A stretch of 31,511 bases of DNA from a virus. Position numbers and translations under genes: made by a program. Positions 26,244 to 31,511 of the stretch are shown one piece after another (positions within the stretch are counted from its first letter, which is position 1; every line of letters begins with the position of its first letter). Below the pieces are notes generated by a model. The model was not told where the DNA came from. It saw nothing but the letters and a program-made list of their open reading frames with translations, and made no database searches. The stretch covers positions 1-31,511 of the IMG/VR virus record IMGVR_UViG_3300034082_000574. One strand, 5' to 3'.

Positions 26244-26595
26244 GGGCGAAGCTGATTTTTTATCCGCGTTTTCTGACATTGTACAACCAGTGGTTCCTGA
26301 AGACTATCGAGCATACTATGACGAAGATGGCTGGGTAACTGGATTTGCTGGTAGTGGATTTCCTACAGGTGATAATTGGATAGCCATTGACAGAGACCTA
26401 TATACAACACACGATTGGAATTGGTTGCGGGTAATCAACGGCAGTATAGTTAAACAACAACCAGTGTATACATACCATTTTTCTTTGACAAAGAGCGACA
26501 AAGGTGTTAAAATAGTTAAGAATCATGCTGGAATCGTCATCGAAGACAGCGAAGAATATACGGATATTGAGTACTATGACAAACGAAATAATTGA
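26236..26595 (+). CDS. Small acidic protein of unknown function
   Basis: A 119-aa protein rich in Asp, Glu and aromatic residues. EDYRAYYDEDGWVTGF and GDNWIAIDRDLYTTH suggest a small beta-rich fold; RVINGSIVKQQPVYTYHF follows. I recall similar small proteins near glycosyltransferases in marine phages but know no function. There is no signal peptide, membrane segment or cysteine. It sits between two GT-like genes, overlapping the previous by 8 nt and the next by 20 nt, so it is probably made together with them. It may be a partner of one of these enzymes, but that is only a guess from position. Confidence 0.65.
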   Translation: MIEGEADFLSAFSDIVQPVVPEDYRAYYDEDGWVTGFAGSGFPTGDNWIAIDRDLYTTHDWNWLRVINGSIVKQQPVYTYHFSLTKSDKGVKIVKNHAGIVIEDSEEYTDIEYYDKRNN

Positions 26596-27475
26596 CGTAG
26601 CAGATTTAGATGTAATATATCTGACCTATGACGAACCAAACAAAGAAGCAAACTGGATTAAAATACAGAATATGGTTCCTTGGGCTGTTAGGGTAGATGG
26701 GGTCAAAGGTACTGATGCTGCCCACAAAGCAGCCGCAGATGCTAGCAGTACTGATCGCTTTGTGCTTATCGACGGCGACAATCTCCCTGATCCTGCGTTC
26801 TTTAACCTTCAACTTAAACTTGATGACACTAATAGAGACTGTGTATTTCGCTGGCGTGCCCGTAACTACATTAATGGTCTACAGTATGGCAATGGCGGGC
26901 TAAGTTGCTGGACAAAAGACTTTGTCTATGCGATGAAAACGCACGAAGCATCAGATGGCTCAGCTGAGAATGATGTAGAGTTTTGTTTCTATCCTAACTA
27001 TTGGGCTATGAGCGACTGCTATAGTACTACATATCCTAACCAAACTCCATTCCAAGCATGGCGAGCTGGCTTCCGTGAGGGCGTTAAAATGTGCCTAGAC
27101 CGCGGAACTAAACCTAGCTTAGAAGACTTTGAAAAGCGTGTACACTCACGTAACTATGATAACCTATGTATTTGGCAAACTGTAGGAGCAGATGTAAAGA
27201 ATGGCTTCTGGGCTATATATGGCGCACGCTTAGGTACATATCTAACTATGCTATGCGATTGGGAATATCGTTGGGTACAAGACTTTGATACACTTGAAGA
27301 TCTCTGGAACGAATACAAAGACCGTGATACAGAACACTGTACGCAAATAGGTGATATACTGCGCACACGATTGGCTTTACCTATTGTGGACATGGATTCG
27401 GAAGAAAGTAAGTTCTTCAAACATCATTACAAGAGTAATTTTAAAAATCAGGGACCAATGGTCAGAGAAAACTAA
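26576..27475 (+). CDS. Glycosyltransferase-like protein (DGD motif, YDEPN family)
   Basis: The 299-aa protein starts MTNEIIDVADLDVIYLTYDE followed by PNKEANW, and then has HKAAADASSTDRFVLIDGDN. D66-G-D68 is a clear DxD-type motif after a hydrophobic strand, as in GT-A transferases. I recognise the YDEPN...HGVKG...AHK...DGD pattern from a family widespread in T4-like marine phages; here HGVKG reads DGVKG. A second half with GNGGLSCWTKDFVYAM, FCFYPNYWAMSDCYSTTYPN and FQAWRAGFREGVKMCLDRG is long and Trp/Tyr/Cys-rich, typical of the acceptor part. The ATG at 26576 is chosen because the family begins near here; the upstream extension to 26525 would overlap the preceding gene by more than 70 nt. 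It ends 3 nt before the next start. Confidence 0.7.
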   Translation: MTNEIIDVADLDVIYLTYDEPNKEANWIKIQNMVPWAVRVDGVKGTDAAHKAAADASSTDRFVLIDGDNLPDPAFFNLQLKLDDTNRDCVFRWRARNYINGLQYGNGGLSCWTKDFVYAMKTHEASDGSAENDVEFCFYPNYWAMSDCYSTTYPNQTPFQAWRAGFREGVKMCLDRGTKPSLEDFEKRVHSRNYDNLCIWQTVGADVKNGFWAIYGARLGTYLTMLCDWEYRWVQDFDTLEDLWNEYKDRDTEHCTQIGDILRTRLALPIVDMDSEESKFFKHHYKSNFKNQGPMVREN

Positions 27476-27478
27476 TTT

Positions 27479-28453
27479 ATGATAACAATGAGCAACAAAG
27501 ATAGGCGCATATATAATATAGAACATCTAATTATTGACGTTGTGGCCGAACTTCAGAATACAGGCAAGGTTGAAATCTTTCTTAACTATGAAGGACCATG
27601 TGCTCGATCACTGGGCCTGTATGATCTGTTAGATCATATTTGTCGATCGTTTAATGTTAACAAAAACTTAATAACAGTACGTACCCATAACTATTTAGAA
27701 AAACACAGTGAATACAATGTTGTAATTGAACCAAATCAATGGATAACAGGTGCTAGACAACATGCGCCAATCTCTATACCTAGTAAGCAGACCCAGTTAA
27801 AAACAGTCGGGTTCTTTAGTGGTCGCACTAGTTGGTATAGAATGATATTGGGCGCTTGGTTATTTAATAACTATCGAGATCAAACGTTGATGAGTTTTAA
27901 TTATAGACACGTAGATGATGATAAGTTTTTATGCGAGTTAGATGAATTAAACTTCTTTAAGGGCGATAACTTAGAAGAAGCGGTATGTTTTTTAAAACAT
28001 ACCCCTATAATCTTAGATGATATGTACTACTATAAACAAATACACACAAACGACGTTTGGGTCAATGTTAACGGTAACAGTTTGTATAATTACTATGATC
28101 AAATATTCTTAGAACTAGTAACAGAAACTTATGTCACTGGAGTAACATTTTGCCCAACTGAAAAAACTATTCGAACGATACTTGCTAAAACTCCATTTAT
28201 AGTATTTGGAGCAGTAGGATATTTAGAGAATCTTCGCAGGATTGGATTTAAAACATTTAGTCAATGGTGGGACGAAAGTTACGATACACTCGAGGGTGCT
28301 GATAGGATAGATGCTATAAAACGCTTAATAAGTGAAATAATGTCTTGGCCTCAAGACATAATGTGTGCTACAATAGTAGATATGCGTGAGATATTAGACT
28401 ACAACCGCACCCACTTTATGACTATGAATCTCAATGAGGTCCCACAATGGTAA
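27479..28453 (+). CDS. Glycosyltransferase-like protein of a marine-phage family
   Basis: This 324-aa protein has a hydrophobic and aromatic centre (TSWYRMILGAWLFNNYRDQT). The C-terminal block that I recognise follows: ETYVTGVTFCPTEKTIRTIL (FCPTEKT at 224-230), then TPFIVFGAVGYLENLRRIGF and WWDESYD (263-269). The second-half pattern (FCPTEK, PFIVFG, GF.T...WWDE) resembles GT-B-like or fucosyltransferase-like enzymes of phages. I cannot assign a donor or acceptor. The N-terminal part contains YEGPCARSLGLYDLLDHICR, perhaps part of the other half of the fold. ATG 27479 is 3 nt after the previous stop; a second ATG at 27488 is possible. It overlaps the SGNH gene by 7 nt. Confidence 0.6.
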   Translation: MITMSNKDRRIYNIEHLIIDVVAELQNTGKVEIFLNYEGPCARSLGLYDLLDHICRSFNVNKNLITVRTHNYLEKHSEYNVVIEPNQWITGARQHAPISIPSKQTQLKTVGFFSGRTSWYRMILGAWLFNNYRDQTLMSFNYRHVDDDKFLCELDELNFFKGDNLEEAVCFLKHTPIILDDMYYYKQIHTNDVWVNVNGNSLYNYYDQIFLELVTETYVTGVTFCPTEKTIRTILAKTPFIVFGAVGYLENLRRIGFKTFSQWWDESYDTLEGADRIDAIKRLISEIMSWPQDIMCATIVDMREILDYNRTHFMTMNLNEVPQW

Positions 28454-29247
28454 ATGTAGTACCAAATCAAGATTTCATTGGTATAGGGTCTGACCTTTTG
28501 GTTGTAACTGCAGGTGATAGTACAACCTATGGAACTGATTTAGGTACCGATGAATTCAGACTTAATAATATCTATGGAAGACACATTGCGAATGCCCTGT
28601 CAGCTGATTTTTTAAATCTTAGCGAGTCAGGAGCAAGCAACGCTAGTATTGCTAAACAAATAGAACTTTTTGCTAGTCAAATTAATAATTTAAATTACAA
28701 ACACATATATGTAATATGTATGATGACTGAACCTGGTAGAAAATTTGACTCTATAGAAGATGAGCACATAGATTATTTTACATGGTTGAAAGATAATATC
28801 AAAGAGTCGGCTGATTATTATAAGTTATTAACATTTTTGAACACTGACAGTATTAATCGTATCTATGCTGCATTAGAATCACACAATGTGACCTTACGCA
28901 TTGGAACTCATATAGCAGACTTATATGGGGTAGACGGAGTTAAATCGGGTGATCTATTAGAAAAGACTATGTTTAAAGTAGTAGCAGAGAAAAAAAACTT
29001 TAACTATATTGAGGGGTGTTATGTAGTATTCCCAGAAACAACCACAGCAAGATTGTCCAATGTATTAAAACTACAGCCGGCATTGAAACGTGTGGATTTT
29101 CTTAAATGGTATATGGAATTAATTGAAATAGCAGTTGTCCGTCGAAGACAACTTACAGAGTGCGGTGGATTCAACAACTATCATACCAATGAAATAGGTC
29201 ATAAATTATGGTCCGATTATATATTAGGGACAATTAAAGATGTCTAA
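28447..29247 (+). CDS. SGNH/GDSL hydrolase-like protein
   Basis: The 266-aa protein shows the block order of SGNH hydrolases. Block I is VVTAGDSTTYG with nucleophile S25; block II is LSESGASNASI with G62; a block-III-like segment VICMMTEPGR follows at 89-98. The C-terminal NYHTNEIGHKLWSDYI (244-259) carries the His of block V (H246). The residue three positions before it, normally the catalytic Asp, is Asn (N243). Such enzymes remove acetyl or other acyl groups from sugars or peptidoglycan, or add them when paired with acyltransferases. No signal peptide is visible. The start has a GAGG site 7-8 nt upstream and overlaps the gene before by 7 nt and the next by 8 nt. Confidence 0.72.
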   Translation: MVNVVPNQDFIGIGSDLLVVTAGDSTTYGTDLGTDEFRLNNIYGRHIANALSADFLNLSESGASNASIAKQIELFASQINNLNYKHIYVICMMTEPGRKFDSIEDEHIDYFTWLKDNIKESADYYKLLTFLNTDSINRIYAALESHNVTLRIGTHIADLYGVDGVKSGDLLEKTMFKVVAEKKNFNYIEGCYVVFPETTTARLSNVLKLQPALKRVDFLKWYMELIEIAVVRRRQLTECGGFNNYHTNEIGHKLWSDYILGTIKDV

Positions 29248-30649
29248 GAGTAAATTTTTAAACGCCGCAGAAGAAATGAAAGATAAGTTAGGGCCTAGTT
29301 TATGTTTGGCCAAGTGGCAACAGGTAAGTCTACACTTGCCAACTGGTCTTAACAATAGCTGTTATCATCCTCCACTACATGAGATTGATGCGCAGATAGT
29401 TAAATTTCATCCTACTGCCCTACACAACACACAGCACAAAAAAGAACAGCGTAAGAAAATGCTAGAAGGTGAAAAGCCTAAAGAATGTAACTACTGCTGG
29501 CATATGGAAGATGCTGGACATCTAAGTGATCGTCACTATCGCAGTGGTGAGCCATGGGCGGCAGAACATTATGATACTATTGTAAATGGTCCATGGGATC
29601 AAGATGTTACTCCTAGCTATGTAGAAGTAAACTTTAGTCATGCTTGTAACCTAGCCTGTAGCTACTGTAGTCCACAGTTTAGTACAGAGTGGGGTAAAGA
29701 TATTGATCGTTGGGGTGCTTATCCTACTAAGGTTCCTCACAATGACCCTAATCACTTTAAAGGTCGTCGTAAGCCTATTCCTGTTAAAGATGATAATCCC
29801 TATGTAGATGCCTTTTGGGATTGGTGGCCTACCCTGTATCCTAAACTAAAACACTTCCGTATGACTGGTGGTGAGCCACTTATGGATAAGAACACGCATC
29901 GTGTGTTTGACTATATTCTTGCTACGCTACCTAACACTGATCTACACGTAGACGTTACTAGTAACTTCAGTGTCGACGAAGGCCTGTTTACCAAGTATTT
30001 GGCCAAGGTAAAAGAACTATGTACAGGTGAACGCATAGAACACTTTATGCAGTATGTTAGTCTTGATACAGGTATTGCTGAACACGCAGAATATATTCGT
30101 AGAGGATTGAACTTCCAACGTAACCAAGCATACGTACATCGTTACCTAACAGAAGTGCCATATCGTAACAGTCTAACCTACATTATCACAATGAATAATC
30201 TAAGCCTACTAGGCCTACAACGTCAACTTGAGCATATCTTAGAACTGCGTAGATTGTACAGCACTACCTATCAACGTGTTTGGTTTGACACTCCTGTACT
30301 GCGTACACCAACTTGGCAGAGTCTACAGATTCTTCCGCCAGCATACGTAGGTATCATGGAAGGCGTGGTTAAATGGATGAAACTTCATTTGATTAAAGAA
30401 GGCGAGAATCGCTTTGATGGATTTAAAGATTACGAAATCCAACGTATGGAACGTGATCTAGTATGGATGAAGAACGGTAAGAAGCTAACAGACAAATACA
30501 TCAACGAACAACGTGCAGACTTCTATCGTTTCTTTAGTGAATACGATAAACGTCGAGGAGCATATGAAACTGATGCGGGACACTTTACAGACATATTCCC
30601 GCAGATGAAAGAGTTTTGGCAGGAGTGTAAGTGGCATGCTGAACAATAA
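29240..30649 (+). CDS. Twitch-type radical SAM enzyme
   Basis: The 469-aa protein has the radical SAM cluster motif CNLACSYC (C136, C140, C143), which binds the 4Fe-4S cluster that cleaves S-adenosylmethionine. MTGGEPL at 208-214 is the GGEP motif that binds SAM. N-terminal to this is a region with C22 (SLCLAKW), C41 (SCYHP), and C83/C86 (ECNYCW), all shared with the partial enzyme at 30964. The KKEQRKKMLEGEKP block lies between. I match this to twitch-domain radical SAM proteins seen in phages. The C-terminal half has few cysteines (KELCTGE and QECKWH), so a classic C-terminal auxiliary cluster is not obvious. The reaction and substrate are unknown. It overlaps the SGNH gene by 8 nt. Confidence 0.85.
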   Translation: MSKSKFLNAAEEMKDKLGPSLCLAKWQQVSLHLPTGLNNSCYHPPLHEIDAQIVKFHPTALHNTQHKKEQRKKMLEGEKPKECNYCWHMEDAGHLSDRHYRSGEPWAAEHYDTIVNGPWDQDVTPSYVEVNFSHACNLACSYCSPQFSTEWGKDIDRWGAYPTKVPHNDPNHFKGRRKPIPVKDDNPYVDAFWDWWPTLYPKLKHFRMTGGEPLMDKNTHRVFDYILATLPNTDLHVDVTSNFSVDEGLFTKYLAKVKELCTGERIEHFMQYVSLDTGIAEHAEYIRRGLNFQRNQAYVHRYLTEVPYRNSLTYIITMNNLSLLGLQRQLEHILELRRLYSTTYQRVWFDTPVLRTPTWQSLQILPPAYVGIMEGVVKWMKLHLIKEGENRFDGFKDYEIQRMERDLVWMKNGKKLTDKYINEQRADFYRFFSEYDKRRGAYETDAGHFTDIFPQMKEFWQECKWHAEQ

Positions 30650-30971
30650 ATTAATATTATGTATAGGTAATAATACTAGACAAACGGATCAACTGGCTAG
30701 TGAAGTAGCTGCCAAATATCAAACTGTGAACTTAGGATTGCTGACTAGTACCACAGCAGAATTACAAGAACAGGGGGTGTATCATACTAGTCTAGGCGAT
30801 CTAGGCAGTGTAACACCATTGGTAAATTTAGCTGCTGAATTTGACCATGTACTATTTTTTAACCAATCAGCTGACAGCTATTCTGATGAACGTACTTATG
30901 ATCTAACTAAGTTTGCTATCGAACTTATTGAAAATCGATTAGAAATACCCGTAGAAATTATCAATGCCTAA
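30636..30971 (+). CDS. Small protein between two radical SAM genes, function unknown
   Basis: A 111-aa protein starting MLNNKLILCIGNNTRQTDQL. The opening hydrophobic strand followed by a Gly turn and helix suggests a small Rossmann-like fold. GVYHTSLGDLGSVTPLVNLA and EFDHVLFFNQSADSYSDE look like further strand-helix units; a helix-strand pair ends the protein. I recall proteins of this form beside twitch radical SAM genes in marine phages but know no function. It overlaps the radical SAM gene before by 14 nt and the one after by 8 nt (ATGCCTAA), a strong sign of co-production. It could be a carrier, chaperone or cofactor partner, which the sequence does not decide. Confidence 0.7.
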   Translation: MLNNKLILCIGNNTRQTDQLASEVAAKYQTVNLGLLTSTTAELQEQGVYHTSLGDLGSVTPLVNLAAEFDHVLFFNQSADSYSDERTYDLTKFAIELIENRLEIPVEIINA

Positions 30972-31511
30972 ACTAACTAACGAAACAGATCTACAGTATA
31001 AACGTCGTGTGATAGACATTAAGTCAGAATCATTCTGTGCGGCCAAATGGTACAATGCTACCATATGGTTAGGCAGTGGACAAACTACCAGTTGTCATCA
31101 TCCCTTGCCACATGCTATAGACAAGGAAATGATAGCCATCAATCCTAGCGCAATACACAATACTCCGCAGAAAAAAGAACAGCGTCGCATGATGCAACAA
31201 GGCGAACGACCTAGCGGTTGTGAATACTGCTGGAAGATAGAAGACATGGGCACCGAGGCAGTCAGTGACCGCGTGTATAAAACAGTAATATATGATGATA
31301 AGGATCTAGATGATGCGTATAAACTTGGATGGTATCAAGATGTCAACTTACAAACTTTGGAAATCGCATTCGACAGAACTTGCCAGCTTGCTTGTAGCTA
31401 CTGTAACCCTGCTTTCAGTACTTCCTGGGTTAGAGATATTAAACGCAATGGAGCCTATGAACATCTTGTATCTGACGGACGCAATCACTTTACTCACACT
31501 CACGATAGTAG
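30964..31511 (+). CDS. Second twitch-type radical SAM enzyme (right end cut by window)
   Basis: From ATG 30964 the frame stays open to the window edge (182 full codons). The product has C25 (SFCAAKW), C44 (SCHHP), C86/C89 (GCEYCW) and the radical SAM motif CQLACSYC (C140, C144, C147). The Cys spacing before the core, C-x18-C-x41-C-x2-C, equals that of the enzyme at 29240. KKEQRRMMQQGERP matches its KKEQRKKMLEGEKP. The stretch NPAFSTSWVRDIKRNGAYE corresponds to SPQFSTEWGKDIDRWGAYP. So it is a paralogue, probably a second member of the same pathway with a different substrate or step. The GGEP region and C-terminus lie outside the window. It overlaps the gene before by 8 nt. Confidence 0.85.
   Translation, partial: MPKLTNETDLQYKRRVIDIKSESFCAAKWYNATIWLGSGQTTSCHHPLPHAIDKEMIAINPSAIHNTPQKKEQRRMMQQGERPSGCEYCWKIEDMGTEAVSDRVYKTVIYDDKDLDDAYKLGWYQDVNLQTLEIAFDRTCQLACSYCNPAFSTSWVRDIKRNGAYEHLVSDGRNHFTHTHDS

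Noticed and set aside
26525-26575. Earlier start of the DGD glycosyltransferase-like gene at 26525
   Set aside because: It would add 17 polar residues unlike the family start and overlap the preceding gene by 71 nt.
26697-26903. 68-aa plus-strand frame inside the DGD glycosyltransferase-like gene
   Set aside because: It lies wholly within a well-supported gene in another frame and has no recognisable content.
1-31511. tRNA, CRISPR array, insertion sequence or integration site
   Set aside because: No cloverleaf-like intergenic sequence, spaced direct repeats, transposase or integrase was seen. Gaps between genes are all under 90 bp.

Overview
The window is a stretch of a T4-like (contractile-tailed) phage genome. 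It has the tail-lysozyme / gp25 / gp6 baseplate series, a row of virion structural and fibre genes, and T4-type late promoter octamers (NATAAATA). All genes are on the + strand and densely packed, and the base composition is AT-leaning. The encoded families are those I associate with myoviruses of marine and freshwater bacteria. The exact host cannot be read from this window.

Region 1 (1-24291), late structural module. It starts inside a baseplate hub/tail lysozyme gene. It continues with gp25, an oversized gp6 (1121 aa) and a 13.9-kb gene for a 4624-aa virion protein. That protein carries what I read as a seven-blade FG-GAP beta-propeller, plus several small dispersed repeat motifs. Five further structural genes follow: a trimeric-type fibre with a gp53-like receptor-binding tip, a 228-aa structural protein, two tandem fibre-like paralogues sharing their N-terminal ~150 residues, and a 318-aa structural protein. 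GATAAATA or TTTAAATA octamers lie just upstream of gp25, gp6, the giant gene, the first fibre gene and the second paralogue.

Region 2 (24292-24378), a transcriptional boundary. A perfect sigma70 promoter (TTGACA, 17 bp, TATAAT) directly abuts a rho-independent terminator. The promoter's expected start point falls inside the 5' arm of the hairpin. Late transcripts arriving from upstream should therefore terminate, while transcripts starting here escape.

Region 3 (24379-31511, running off the right edge), a tightly coupled operon of ten genes, most overlapping by 7-32 nt. It encodes a small conserved protein, two related GT-A-like glycosyltransferases, a small unknown protein, a third GT-like protein with a DGD motif, a glycosyltransferase-like 324-aa protein, an SGNH-hydrolase-like protein, a twitch-type radical SAM enzyme, a small protein, and a second radical SAM enzyme cut by the window edge. 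Both radical SAM proteins carry an extra N-terminal Cys4 motif with identical spacing (C-x18-C-x41-C-x2-C). My inference is that this module modifies a glycan or protein, either on the virion (for example the fibres encoded just upstream) or on the host surface. No substrate can be named from the sequence.

I saw no tRNA, CRISPR array, insertion sequence or minus-strand gene. No gene-free stretch is longer than 90 bp.
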